From positions 1-46,222 of the forward strand of contig DFIN01000012.1 in the NCBI GenBank assembly GCA_002372135.1: DNA of 46,222 bases, read 5' to 3'. Positions 1 to 9,559 of the stretch are shown here, piece after piece (position 1 is the first letter of the stretch; the number at the start of each line of letters is the position of its first letter). The notes beneath the pieces were generated by a model, which did no database searches, was not told the DNA's origin, and saw only the letters and a program-made list of their open reading frames with translations. This DNA is from Bacteroidales bacterium UBA3696. GTDB lineage: Bacteria > Bacteroidota > Bacteroidia > Bacteroidales > Paludibacteraceae. The translations under genes and the position numbers were made by a program.

Positions 1-37
1 CGTTCTTCGAACTACCGACACCTTTCTTATGTGCCAT
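1..37 (-). CDS. rpmA: 50S ribosomal protein L27, 5' end only
   Basis: Only the first 12 codons lie in the window. They read MAHKKGVGSSKN, the highly conserved N-terminus of bacterial L27, a large-subunit protein near the peptidyl transferase centre. The start ATG is at 37-35 on the minus strand. rplU lies 56 bases upstream in the same direction, the usual L21-L27 pair, so both are probably read from the promoter at 525-555. The gene is cut by the window edge and continues to the left. Confidence 0.93.
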   Translation of the reverse strand, partial: MAHKKGVGSSKN

Positions 38-93
38 AATGAGTTAGGTTTTTTTAGTTAGTTTTTGTTACTTCGTTGCAGGTCATCTCTTGA

Positions 94-411
94 TTAGGCT
101 ACTACAATCTCTTTTACCACCACGTTGGTCAAGTCCTGACGGTGACCGTTCAGTTTGCGATAACCTTTGCGGCGTTTCTTGTGGAATACGAGAATCTTCT
201 CGCCGCGGCATTCGTTATCCAATACCTCGCATACTACTTTGGCACCTGCTACCAACGGGGTACCTACCTGCACGTTGCCGTCGTTATCTACGAGCAACAC
301 TTCGTTAAACTCCACCGTCGCTCCCTTCTCGGTATCCATACGGTGAATGAACAATTTCTTGCCGGCCTCTACACGGAACTGTTGGCCCTGCATGTTTACA
401 ATTGCGTACAT
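94..411 (-). CDS. rplU: 50S ribosomal protein L21
   Basis: This 105-residue protein binds 23S rRNA in the large ribosomal subunit. It begins MYAIVNMQGQQFRVE, the standard L21 N-terminus, and carries the conserved basic stretch FHKKRRKGYRKLNGHRQ near the C-terminus (family length about 103). The frame is open 11 codons further upstream, but the extra residues MPLRIKNRFST are not part of the family, so the ATG at 411 is chosen. It is the first gene of an rplU-rpmA operon transcribed leftwards from a promoter about 110 bases upstream. Confidence 0.96.
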   Translation of the reverse strand: MYAIVNMQGQQFRVEAGKKLFIHRMDTEKGATVEFNEVLLVDNDGNVQVGTPLVAGAKVVCEVLDNECRGEKILVFHKKRRKGYRKLNGHRQDLTNVVVKEIVVA

Positions 412-524
412 TGTACTAAATCTGTTTTTAATTCTTAGCGGCAAGGCGACCCGATGCGTTTCGTTGTGTCTGTTTAATGATAGTTAGCGGGTACTTGTTC
501 GAGCCTTTACGCGCAAAACGGCGG

Positions 525-555
525 CAAAAGTACTGCTTTTTCTCTATCGCGCAAT
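525..555 (-). promoter_or_regulatory. Bacteroidota-type promoter for rplU-rpmA
   Basis: On the minus strand the sequence reads TTG, 19 bases, TACTTTTG, matching the -33/-7 consensus of the primary sigma factor of this phylum. The -7 box is at 525-532 and the -33 box at 552-554. The predicted start near 518 gives a leader of about 107 nt before rplU, long enough for autoregulation as known for other ribosomal operons, though I see no specific structure. Confidence 0.7.
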
Positions 556-677
556 AGACAAACAGTATTTTTTTTGCATTTTATCATTTTCTTTCCCTTC
601 CGGCGGTTGCTTTTTGGCAGTTTTTGTCGGATGCGAAATAACAAAATGTACAAATTTCTCCGAAATTGCAATATCTT

Positions 678-709
678 TTTGTTTGTATGGTAAATCTGTA
701 CTAAATTTG
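678..709 (+). promoter_or_regulatory. Bacteroidota-type promoter reading toward the ORF6N gene
   Basis: A TTTG at 678-681 is followed after 20 bases by TAAATTTG (702-709), matching the TTTG/TANNTTTG pattern. Transcription would start near 716, about 113 bases before the ORF6N gene. A 20-codon open frame starts at an ATG at 718, practically on the predicted transcript start; I cannot tell whether it is translated. The remainder of the 445-828 gap holds only this promoter and the divergent rplU promoter. Confidence 0.55.
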
Positions 710-828
710 CCGCCCAAATGAAATATTCATTTGTCAGCGTATTTTACCCTCCGGCGTTGGGCAGATGTGGGGATGAGTAATTTGTTAATAGCGCAATATT
801 CCACAAATGATCACAAAATCGAAAATTT

Positions 829-1476
829 ATGGTTAATAAGAAAAACACCATATTGACAAAACATCAAGAAGATGTATTGATACCCATAACGATGGATGAT
901 GTGAGAGAAAAAATCATTGTTCTTCGTGGAGAACCGGTGATTTTGGATATGGACGTTGCAGCACTTTACGGAGTACAAACAAAAGAAGTAAATCAAGCGG
1001 TAAAAAACAACCCCGGCAAGTTCCCTGTTGGATATCTTTTTATGCTTAATAATCAAGAAGTTGCAGAGATGAGGTCAAAAATTTTGACCACATCGGTAGA
1101 AAACGCTGAAGATGAGCGAATTAAGCATAAATTAATAAAAAGTCATTATAATCCTGTAGCTTTCACAGAAAGAGGTTTATATATGATGGCAACTATTCTA
1201 AAAAGCAAGCAAGCCGAACTTACTACCATTGCCATTATTGATACGTTTGCGTCAGTGAAAGAATTAGCTCGTACGATCCGCGAGTTGCAGGGGGCGGCAA
1301 ACAAAAACGAACAAAAGGGCTTACTCAAGCGGAGTGGTGAACTGATTGGTGAGATTATAGGGAATGATATGTCCACTTCGGAAACCGAAACGGCGTTAGA
1401 ACTTAATTTTGCCGTGTTAAAAGTAAAACACACTATTAAGCGTAAGAAAAACAGCGACATAAATAAGAAAAAATAA
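829..1476 (+). CDS. ORF6N-domain protein (KilA-N-related DNA-binding family)
   Basis: This 215-residue protein carries an ORF6N domain at about residues 18-110. The typical pattern is visible: an initial strand IIVLRGEPVILDMDVAALYG, then VNQAVKNNPGKFP, and FTERGLYMMATIL further on. The C-terminal third is charged and probably helical and ends in a lysine-rich tail. The family occurs in phages and in many Bacteroidota chromosomes and is thought to bind DNA; its role here is unknown. The ATG at 829 is taken; an ATG at about 892 (MDDVREK) would also keep the domain. It ends 22 bases before the giant surface-protein gene in the same direction, so it may regulate or be co-transcribed with it. Confidence 0.8.
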   Translation: MVNKKNTILTKHQEDVLIPITMDDVREKIIVLRGEPVILDMDVAALYGVQTKEVNQAVKNNPGKFPVGYLFMLNNQEVAEMRSKILTTSVENAEDERIKHKLIKSHYNPVAFTERGLYMMATILKSKQAELTTIAIIDTFASVKELARTIRELQGAANKNEQKGLLKRSGELIGEIIGNDMSTSETETALELNFAVLKVKHTIKRKKNSDINKKK

Positions 1477-1498
1477 TGATTTATAAATACAAAAAATT

Positions 1499-4400
1499 AT
1501 GAACAACAACAACTCTAAATTCCAATCAGTCGTGCAGGGCAAAGCACGATGGTTATTTACTTTATTCGCCCTCCTCACCCTCGGTGTGGGACAGATGTGG
1601 GCAACGTACTACTATCGTGGTAATGAAAACGACTGGGGAGATGCCATTGCAATGACTGCTAGTTCAGATGGATTGTATGAGTATTATTCTGCAAAAAGTT
1701 ATTCCAATAACGGGAATAAGAATAATAACTTTAAAGTGTCCATCTCAACATCAACTTACGATTACAATAATGGATACATTGCAAGAGGATTTAATGGTAC
1801 AGATATCAGCAATGAGTCAGGGAATAAGTCTATCAATGGAGGTTGGGATAGAGACAATATTTGCGTGTATTGTACATCTAATTTCTATATCATTGTTTAT
1901 TATCCTAACACTGTTATAAACCAGACAAGCAATCCTAAAGTATGTGCATCCACAACATTACCTAGCAATACTAATGCAAATACGACATTGTATATCAAGC
2001 ACCGTTGGGGATCATCCACAGACGATTCTAAGTGGGCATGGAAAACAATGTCTGCATCTGGAGCTAACACATATGAGTATACTTATATTGGACAATATGG
2101 TGAGGCAGGATGTAATGTCAATACGTCAGAGTCAGACGGTAACTTTATCAATCAAAGTAGTATAACTAATTATAATAGTTTTTCCGCGCCTAACGAAGTT
2201 GTCTTTACCTACAACATCAAGACCAATGCGCTGACCATTACCGAGAGTAAATACACCGTAACGCTGACTGGGGCAACGGCTGCTTCTGTTGTGGCTGGTT
2301 ATAAGACAAAACCGACTATTACAGCAACGAACATAACCGGATATCATTTTGATAATTGGTCTGTTACAGGAGGTGCGTCTGTTACAAATTCAGGAAGCGC
2401 ATCTACAACAGTTGCCGCTTCAGCAACCGGTACAGCGACCGCTAACTTCGCAGCCAATACGTACACCGTTGAGTATGATGCTAACGATGACCAATATACA
2501 GGAACAGCAACCGGTTCGACAGACAATTCTTCACATACTTATGGTGTGGCTAAGAAACTGACAGCTAACGGATTCGCAAGAGCCGGTTATTCATTTGCCG
2601 GTTGGGCTACTACCCCAACTGGAACTAAGGCATATGATGACCAAGAGAGCGTAACGAATCTTTCTTCTACGAACGGGGCAACTGTTACTCTATACGCTAA
2701 ATGGTCGCAAGAACCAAGAGCAACTTTGAGCGTGAATGACGATACTCCGAACGTAGGACAAGCAATCACTTTCACCGGTGGTGGAGAAAACTGTACGCCG
2801 ACGAACTATCAGTTCTTTGTGGATAATGTCAGCAAGCAGAGCAGTGCTACCAGCACGTACTCCTATACTCCGACTTCGACTTCGACCTTTGCAGTCAAAG
2901 TGACAGTAACGCACGCCGGTGGTACGGTAACCTCGGATGTGATGAATATCACGCCGAACACGCCTTCTGTTGCTTTGGTTTCTTCTTCGTACGCAGAGAC
3001 CAAGAACACGGAACTGACGCTCACCGCTACTCCGACCAATGTGCAAAGCGGACAGACGTATCAGTACTACTATAGCACGAACTCCGGCTCTACATGGACA
3101 GCGATCGGTTCGAGCACCTCTTCGAACACTTGCGCGTTCACTCCGACAACAGCAGGAACGTATAGATTCAAAGTAGAGATGTCCTATTACGGATCAACCT
3201 ATACTGGCATTGCCGGTACAGACGCAGTTATCCGTGAGACCTATACGCTGAAGTTGAAGAACTCGAACGGTTGGGTTACGAATATCCACGTTTGGAATAC
3301 TAGTGATGCGGGAAACCCGAAGCAGACTTATCCTGGTGAAGATTTAGCAACTTATGGAGATCCGCATGGACAATGGTTCACATACATATTCGACTCTAAA
3401 TATAATAGGTGTAAAGTCAATTCCTGTGATGAAAATGGCGTTGAGTTCAATGTAACCGCTGATGCATGTATGGATATCGGTTGGAACGGAAGTGCATGGA
3501 CAGCCACATCTACTACTTGCCCATCAGAGCCTGAGGTTACCTTGACAACGACTGTTCGCCAGAATCAGATAACGCTGAAAGGACAGATCACAGACTATGG
3601 AAACGATGGCTCGTCGGCTTCTGATATGGAGGAAGTTGGATTCTACGTAGGAGCCACTAAACATACTGCAGTCTGCGATGATGGCGGCTATTTCTACAAG
3701 ACCGTCACCGGTTTGACGGCTAACACACAATATAGCATTTATGCGTTTGCAACCAATGCAGGAGGTACAGGTGTTAGTGCAACGGCTACTCCGACTACGC
3801 TTGCAACCACGGCGACACATAAACTCAAAGTACAAGTGCCGAATAGTGTAGTACCTTATGTATATACCTATTGTGATAACGACGCTTGTGGATCGAATAG
3901 TTTGCAGAATGCTGCATTCCCGGGACAAGCAGCAACACGGATTATAGATGGCGTTTCGAATGATTGGTATGAGTTTGATATCCATGACCAATATGACCAA
4001 TTTATAATCTCAGCAGACGATAAAGGAGCAAAACAGACGGCTAACATACCCAATTCAAGGACTGATATCTGTCGTTGGTATAATAATTCACCAGAAAATC
4101 AGGAAGATCGTTATGGAACGACGGATTGCCCCGTAACAGAAACAAGCCTTTACATTGGAGATAAAGATGCGGCTGCGGCAAGTCATACATATTATACAAT
4201 GTCTGGGACTACCACAATGTCTAAGACTGTTTCGCTTGCAGCAAATCATGCCTATGAATTTAAGGTCGTTTATAATGCAGAATACTACGGTATTGCAAGT
4301 AAAACCATTAATCGTGATGGTAAAACCAATAATGTTATAAATGCGGGTACTTCATCTGCGGGAGCTGCCTATATATTCCTCAATACTGATTTTGCCGGCG

Positions 4401-7400
4401 ATTATACCATTACTTTTAATGAGACAACAAAAGCTATAACTGTTACGTATCCAACGGCATACGTAGTTACTTATAGCAAGAGTATTGTCGGTACAGACAA
4501 CAGCACGACTGCTGCTCCAAGTGCAGCCTATACAACAGGCGCGACAGCAGTAACAAGTGGCGATTTAGTACCTAATGGAACAGGCGTTACTTTCACCGCA
4601 GCAGCTGCAGGAAGTGGTTATACGTGGAAGGGATGGTATACGGTAGCTGACCCGAGTGCAGATTATACGGCAAACCGTGTTGCGACAACAGCAGAATACG
4701 CTACTACGATTAGTGCTGCTACTACAATCTATGCCGTTTATGCAGAGGATATGCACACGGTAACAGTTACAGCAGGTGCACATGGTAGTATTACCACTCC
4801 GACTCCTCCGGCTACGACAAGTGCAGGTGTTGAAACGAGTGCAAGTATAGTAGCAAGTCCTGCTGATGGTTATCGCTTTATCAATTGGACAAAAGCGAGC
4901 GGAACAGGTACGCCTATTTTCGCTAGCGCGGAGTCTAAATCAACAACCGTTACAGTAACAGGTGGTGATGTAACCATCCAAGCTAACTTCGCTTCCAACT
5001 GGGTTATTGGTGGTAGTGCGGCTCCGTTTACTACCGGTGACGCTTGGGATATGAATCACGCGCTCAGTTTCGGTAATTTTGCTACGGATGGAAGTGGCGA
5101 TGTGGTAGGCTCTGTAGATGTTGAGTTACCTGCGAATACAGAATATGAAGTAAAGGTATATGACCATAAGAGCGGTTTGGCAGACGGAGTATGGTGGGGC
5201 TATACAGAAAGCAAGCAAACTGTGGATTACACCCACAACAAAGGAACTGCATTAGGATTTGGTGAAGGTGGTTTATATCAGAACTTGAAGATAGTTACTG
5301 CCGGACATGGAACATATTGTTTCACTTGGAATGCAACTGACCATGAATTAACGGTAACTATGCCGGCATCATATACGGTTACATACGAAACGCTGACGTG
5401 GAAAGGCACTAACGGTGAGGTGAAAGAGACATCCACCACCGGCGGTAGCCTTACCTCAGTAGTGGATAATGATGACCTTGCCTTCACTTCTGGCAAATAT
5501 GTTGTTGCTAGTGGTTCCGTTACCTTTACTGCATCTCCGGCAACCAACTACTCGCTGGAAGGCTGGTACAGCGATGCAGAATGTACTACAGCATACGTGA
5601 ACGGCGGAGGTGGTGCAACAATCACAGAGAACACGCTGACACTCAGCAGCCTGACTGCCGACAAGACCGTCTATGCGAAGTTCCAAGAGAACATGACCAC
5701 CGTCACACTCGCTCATACGGGCAACGGCTCTATCAAGATAGGCGATAACGTAGTAACAAGTACCACTGTTGGTGCTGTTACCACACGCACACTTGTTCCG
5801 GTAGCAGCCACAGGTTACTACTTCGCAGGTTGGACCAAGACCGCTTGCACCGACTACTCCATCAGTGGCGCAGAGAACAGCGAGGATAACACCACCATCA
5901 CCCTCACCGGCGGTGGCTCAGGTGAAACTTCCGGCGAGATACTCACCGCTAACTTCGTTGAGTTGGAGAAAGTCTATTTCCGCAACTGGAACGAGGACTC
6001 CGACGAACCGCTATGGGAGAATGTGTATGCTTACTTCAGCATCAGTTACGAGAAAGACGGCGAAAATAAAGACTGCGCTAAGTCTAACAGTAGCAGCGAC
6101 TACAGCGGCATAGAGATGATACAAGAAGGCTCAACCAATGTCTATTGGGCATACGTTCCGCGCGGCACAACACGCTACAACTATAGCGACGAACCAAACA
6201 CTAATAACGACATTGCTTTCAGTAACCATAATTTCGGAGTCGGCTATAAATTCTATGGAAACGAAGCCATTATGCGCGGCGACTACAAGACCGAATGGAA
6301 TATGTTCGTACCGCAACACAGTAACACCGACACACGCAACACAACCACCTACTACAACGGCTATTGGAAGCACCATAACGTGGCAGTAGGCACGGATGCA
6401 GGTTATCGCATTGTGCGTTATAATGGTAGCACCTATGTTGATCCTGCCGATAACGGCGATGGTTCGGAAGACCATAGGAATTTCACTATCGGCAGTGAGA
6501 ACACCATCATCTACCAACTGCGCGTGGATAGACTTACTGATGGCTACCAAAACTATATGATTTATAACGTGGGCGGTACACATTATATCACCTTCGGCGA
6601 GAGCGTACAGGAAAACGGTTACACGATCACCAACACCGACTGCTCCAATATAGGTCTGAGCGAGTACAACGGCGGCAGCCCGCGCTTCTATATCACCCCG
6701 ACATCGGAAGGCATCTATACACTGATAATTGATATGTCAGGCGATGTGATGCGCCTGAGCGTCACCTACCCCGTAGCAGTGGGCGACTATATGCTTGTAC
6801 ACTCGTACAACAACGGTTCGGCTAAGACACACTACTCCGACATCATCAAGTCCACAGAGGTAGGCGAGCGCCACTACTCGATGTATATCGACAACGTGAG
6901 CACTCATTCTCCTTCGCTTGTACTGAAGAAATGTACGAGTATATCTGCCGGTACCCCTGTATGGAGCCCAGGTAATGCGGTTAGTATGACCGGCTTCACA
7001 ACCGACACGAAGGGTGTCTATGTCTTCGACGTGATACTATCAGGCGACGATGCCGCTACGCTGAACCACATAGAGGCTTACACCGGCAACTACTATATCA
7101 AGACCGACTGCGCTACCGGCGGCTGGACCGCTTATACGCAAAACGTGATGGAGAAGAACAACGCCACCTTCAGCGCAACCGATGCTTCCACCTACGACTA
7201 CTTCTACTGCAAGTGGGTTGACTCGGGCAATGGAGGTGATGGCGGCGGCACCAACGTGAAGTGCGTCATTGCTAACGACTACTGCATTGCCGTGAGCGAT
7301 ACCCTCGAAGGCGATGATATCCTCGGCGGAGAACAGATATTACCGAAGGCTGCCAATGTGCGCTTCTCCTACAACTCAACCACCAACACACTCAAGCGCA

Positions 7401-9184
7401 CTTACATCAACGGTGCTACCGGCTGGGAGTCGTCATTCCTATCGCTCACCGATGCCAAATCGACCTTTGACGGAACAGGTACCGCTATGATTAAACACTT
7501 TGACGACGCGGCTTTGACCAACGATACGCTATCCTTCGTTGATATGAACAACTGGATCTATCAGCGCGACCTCAAAGCCAAACCCGGATCGCGTATCCGT
7601 CTGACTGCTAACTATAAGTATAACAATACAGATCACGAGCAATATCTGATCGGACAAACTGGCGACTTGAGTTCGTCCACCACCGTGCAAATCATAGGCG
7701 GTGAGACTGATGAATTCATCCCCATGCGCGCAATCTACGACTTTAAGACCAACAACCTCATCGTAGGGTATCTGGCTTCTGACGAGAACGTGACTACATC
7801 GCGCGCCTTGAATGCCGATGTACTCATCGTAAGGGAAGACCAAGGTGATGCCGCACAAATCACGTTTGGCAATAATGTGCATTTCACGGAGGTAGATACC
7901 GTATATGGCATCCTCGAATTGAAGAAAAGCAGTATTTTGGACGAAAGTAAGTCCATCTACGAGCGTGCGCTCTACTGGATCTCCTTCCCGTTTGATGTGA
8001 AACTTGGTGATGTATTTGGCTTTGGCGAGTATGGCAAGCACTGGATGATTCAGTACTACGATGGTGCCGCCCGTGCTGAAAACGGCTTCTGGGCTGAAGT
8101 GGAAACGTATTGGAAATGGGTTATGCCTAACGAGCGTGCCAACTTCACGTTAGAAGCCAACAAGGGTTACTTGCTTGGCTTGGATCTTGACGAGATGACT
8201 TCCACATCTACCGTATGGGGGAACAATGTTCAATCCGTATCGCTCTACTTCCCGTCAAGCGGTGAGGTGGGTTCAATCACATGGCCGCTGACTTCGTCCA
8301 AGAACGTGGTCGTTCAGACGCACGAGTGCACTATTGAGCGCGATGACCGCTGGTATAAAGATGCCAACTGGAACGTGATTGGCGTGCCCAGTTATGCCAA
8401 CTGGACCAAGACCGTGGTAGCGGAAACCGCAGTATCACAGAGCGAAACGCTGGTACCACATAATGTTCCGTTCCTCTATCGGCATAATACCGCCGATAAT
8501 ACACTGGTAGCCGTTGCTTCTTCCTCGGTTACTTTCAAGTCAATGCAAGCCTATGTGGTTCAATATGCCGGTACAATCGACTGGACAACCAATGCCGGTC
8601 CGTTCGCAGCCCCCAAGCGCACACCCGAACAGAACGGTGAGCGTAACCTCACCCTCCACCTCAACGGCGATAATGAGACAGCCGACCATACCTTCATTCG
8701 CTTCACCCATGAAGAGGGAATCACCGAAGGGTTGGATATGAACAAAGACTTGACCAAAGAGTTCAAGCCCCAAGCCAATATCTACTCGCTCGTTCCGGGG
8801 CGCGTCAGTCAAGTGCAGTTAGCCGCCAACCTGCTGCCCGCTGACTATACCACTACCACGGTGGAAGTGGGTGTGCGCGTTGCGCAAGATGGCTACTACA
8901 CCTTCTCCATGCCTTCCACCGACGGTCTGACTGTCGTACTCTATGACCGCCTGACCGAAACACGCACCAACTTGCTCATCGGTACGTATCGTACTGAACT
9001 CAGTGCCGGTACTACCAACGGACGCTTCGTACTCGAAATAGGTAACGCACAGGCTCCCACCGCCATTCAGTCGGTAGGCAATGATGCCAACGGGGAACAA
9101 GTTATTAAGTTCGTTCAAGACGGACAACTCTATATCCTCAAGAACGGACGCGTGTTCAACGCCGAAGGAAAAGCAATTGAGTAA
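1499..9184 (+). CDS. giant secreted repeat protein with InlB-type B repeats (2561 aa)
   Basis: The N-terminus has a long signal peptide (about residues 1-35, basic KARW then a hydrophobic run, ending QMWA). A module starting YYYRGNENDWG follows, a motif I know from large Bacteroidales surface proteins. Listeria-Bacteroides (InlB) B repeats or divergent relatives are seen at about residues 250-401 (ending TVTLYAKW), 1085-1164 and 1292-1460, each with the aromatic GYxFxxW and xxxxANFA or LYAKW signatures. Ig/FN3-like segments lie between (about 402-790). The C-terminal 600 residues look like a separate beta-rich module, ending in GQLYILKNGRVFNAEGKAIE, a tail common to secreted proteins of this order and possibly a sorting signal. 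Threonine, serine and asparagine are abundant. The first roughly 700 bases are clearly richer in A+T than the rest, suggesting a mosaic origin. Probably an adhesin or polysaccharide-contacting surface protein; the ligand is unknown. Its 3' partner at 9215 is likely co-transcribed (30-base gap). Confidence 0.85.
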   Translation: MNNNNSKFQSVVQGKARWLFTLFALLTLGVGQMWATYYYRGNENDWGDAIAMTASSDGLYEYYSAKSYSNNGNKNNNFKVSISTSTYDYNNGYIARGFNGTDISNESGNKSINGGWDRDNICVYCTSNFYIIVYYPNTVINQTSNPKVCASTTLPSNTNANTTLYIKHRWGSSTDDSKWAWKTMSASGANTYEYTYIGQYGEAGCNVNTSESDGNFINQSSITNYNSFSAPNEVVFTYNIKTNALTITESKYTVTLTGATAASVVAGYKTKPTITATNITGYHFDNWSVTGGASVTNSGSASTTVAASATGTATANFAANTYTVEYDANDDQYTGTATGSTDNSSHTYGVAKKLTANGFARAGYSFAGWATTPTGTKAYDDQESVTNLSSTNGATVTLYAKWSQEPRATLSVNDDTPNVGQAITFTGGGENCTPTNYQFFVDNVSKQSSATSTYSYTPTSTSTFAVKVTVTHAGGTVTSDVMNITPNTPSVALVSSSYAETKNTELTLTATPTNVQSGQTYQYYYSTNSGSTWTAIGSSTSSNTCAFTPTTAGTYRFKVEMSYYGSTYTGIAGTDAVIRETYTLKLKNSNGWVTNIHVWNTSDAGNPKQTYPGEDLATYGDPHGQWFTYIFDSKYNRCKVNSCDENGVEFNVTADACMDIGWNGSAWTATSTTCPSEPEVTLTTTVRQNQITLKGQITDYGNDGSSASDMEEVGFYVGATKHTAVCDDGGYFYKTVTGLTANTQYSIYAFATNAGGTGVSATATPTTLATTATHKLKVQVPNSVVPYVYTYCDNDACGSNSLQNAAFPGQAATRIIDGVSNDWYEFDIHDQYDQFIISADDKGAKQTANIPNSRTDICRWYNNSPENQEDRYGTTDCPVTETSLYIGDKDAAAASHTYYTMSGTTTMSKTVSLAANHAYEFKVVYNAEYYGIASKTINRDGKTNNVINAGTSSAGAAYIFLNTDFAGDYTITFNETTKAITVTYPTAYVVTYSKSIVGTDNSTTAAPSAAYTTGATAVTSGDLVPNGTGVTFTAAAAGSGYTWKGWYTVADPSADYTANRVATTAEYATTISAATTIYAVYAEDMHTVTVTAGAHGSITTPTPPATTSAGVETSASIVASPADGYRFINWTKASGTGTPIFASAESKSTTVTVTGGDVTIQANFASNWVIGGSAAPFTTGDAWDMNHALSFGNFATDGSGDVVGSVDVELPANTEYEVKVYDHKSGLADGVWWGYTESKQTVDYTHNKGTALGFGEGGLYQNLKIVTAGHGTYCFTWNATDHELTVTMPASYTVTYETLTWKGTNGEVKETSTTGGSLTSVVDNDDLAFTSGKYVVASGSVTFTASPATNYSLEGWYSDAECTTAYVNGGGGATITENTLTLSSLTADKTVYAKFQENMTTVTLAHTGNGSIKIGDNVVTSTTVGAVTTRTLVPVAATGYYFAGWTKTACTDYSISGAENSEDNTTITLTGGGSGETSGEILTANFVELEKVYFRNWNEDSDEPLWENVYAYFSISYEKDGENKDCAKSNSSSDYSGIEMIQEGSTNVYWAYVPRGTTRYNYSDEPNTNNDIAFSNHNFGVGYKFYGNEAIMRGDYKTEWNMFVPQHSNTDTRNTTTYYNGYWKHHNVAVGTDAGYRIVRYNGSTYVDPADNGDGSEDHRNFTIGSENTIIYQLRVDRLTDGYQNYMIYNVGGTHYITFGESVQENGYTITNTDCSNIGLSEYNGGSPRFYITPTSEGIYTLIIDMSGDVMRLSVTYPVAVGDYMLVHSYNNGSAKTHYSDIIKSTEVGERHYSMYIDNVSTHSPSLVLKKCTSISAGTPVWSPGNAVSMTGFTTDTKGVYVFDVILSGDDAATLNHIEAYTGNYYIKTDCATGGWTAYTQNVMEKNNATFSATDASTYDYFYCKWVDSGNGGDGGGTNVKCVIANDYCIAVSDTLEGDDILGGEQILPKAANVRFSYNSTTNTLKRTYINGATGWESSFLSLTDAKSTFDGTGTAMIKHFDDAALTNDTLSFVDMNNWIYQRDLKAKPGSRIRLTANYKYNNTDHEQYLIGQTGDLSSSTTVQIIGGETDEFIPMRAIYDFKTNNLIVGYLASDENVTTSRALNADVLIVREDQGDAAQITFGNNVHFTEVDTVYGILELKKSSILDESKSIYERALYWISFPFDVKLGDVFGFGEYGKHWMIQYYDGAARAENGFWAEVETYWKWVMPNERANFTLEANKGYLLGLDLDEMTSTSTVWGNNVQSVSLYFPSSGEVGSITWPLTSSKNVVVQTHECTIERDDRWYKDANWNVIGVPSYANWTKTVVAETAVSQSETLVPHNVPFLYRHNTADNTLVAVASSSVTFKSMQAYVVQYAGTIDWTTNAGPFAAPKRTPEQNGERNLTLHLNGDNETADHTFIRFTHEEGITEGLDMNKDLTKEFKPQANIYSLVPGRVSQVQLAANLLPADYTTTTVEVGVRVAQDGYYTFSMPSTDGLTVVLYDRLTETRTNLLIGTYRTELSAGTTNGRFVLEIGNAQAPTAIQSVGNDANGEQVIKFVQDGQLYILKNGRVFNAEGKAIE

Positions 9185-9214
9185 TATCGAATCACTAAAT
9201 ACAGAAACATAGAT

Positions 9215-9559
9215 ATGAAAAAACTGGTTTTGAATATTATCTTAGCGGGGCTGCTGTGGGCAGCACCCGCTATGGCACAAGACTTTCAGTCTACTTCCAC
9301 ATTGCGTGGTTCGGGTAGTCAGTACGCCCCACAGGTAACACCCGTAGGTGCCGTATCGCCCATCATGGATCCTACGGTAGGGTCCACCGGTAGTAGCGAT
9401 ATCAACCACCGCCGTAACTCGTTCATCAACGGTCCTGAATCGGGACAATCAGACGAATCCCCCGTAGGAGACGCTTGGGTGATGCTCGCCTTTGCGGCAG
9501 CGGCTTGCGGGATCGTCTTCTTGCGCCGACGCAAAGTACAAAAGGCTGAGAACAAGTGA
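9215..9559 (+). CDS. small secreted protein with C-terminal PVGD / membrane / RRRK tail
   Basis: This 114-residue protein has a clean signal peptide (residues 1-21, ending AMAQ), a low-complexity Gly/Ser/Pro-rich middle, and a tripartite C-terminus: SPVGDAW at 82-88, a hydrophobic stretch to about 103, then RRRK at 104-107. The order short motif, membrane span, basic cluster resembles sortase, exosortase or rhombosortase substrates, but the motif itself is not one I can assign. It lies 30 bases after the giant surface protein and overlaps the AsmA-like gene by 4 bases (GTGA), so the three are probably one transcript. I do not recognise a function; an anchor or chaperone for the giant protein is a guess. 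Confidence 0.75.
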   Translation: MKKLVLNIILAGLLWAAPAMAQDFQSTSTLRGSGSQYAPQVTPVGAVSPIMDPTVGSTGSSDINHRRNSFINGPESGQSDESPVGDAWVMLAFAAAACGIVFLRRRKVQKAENK

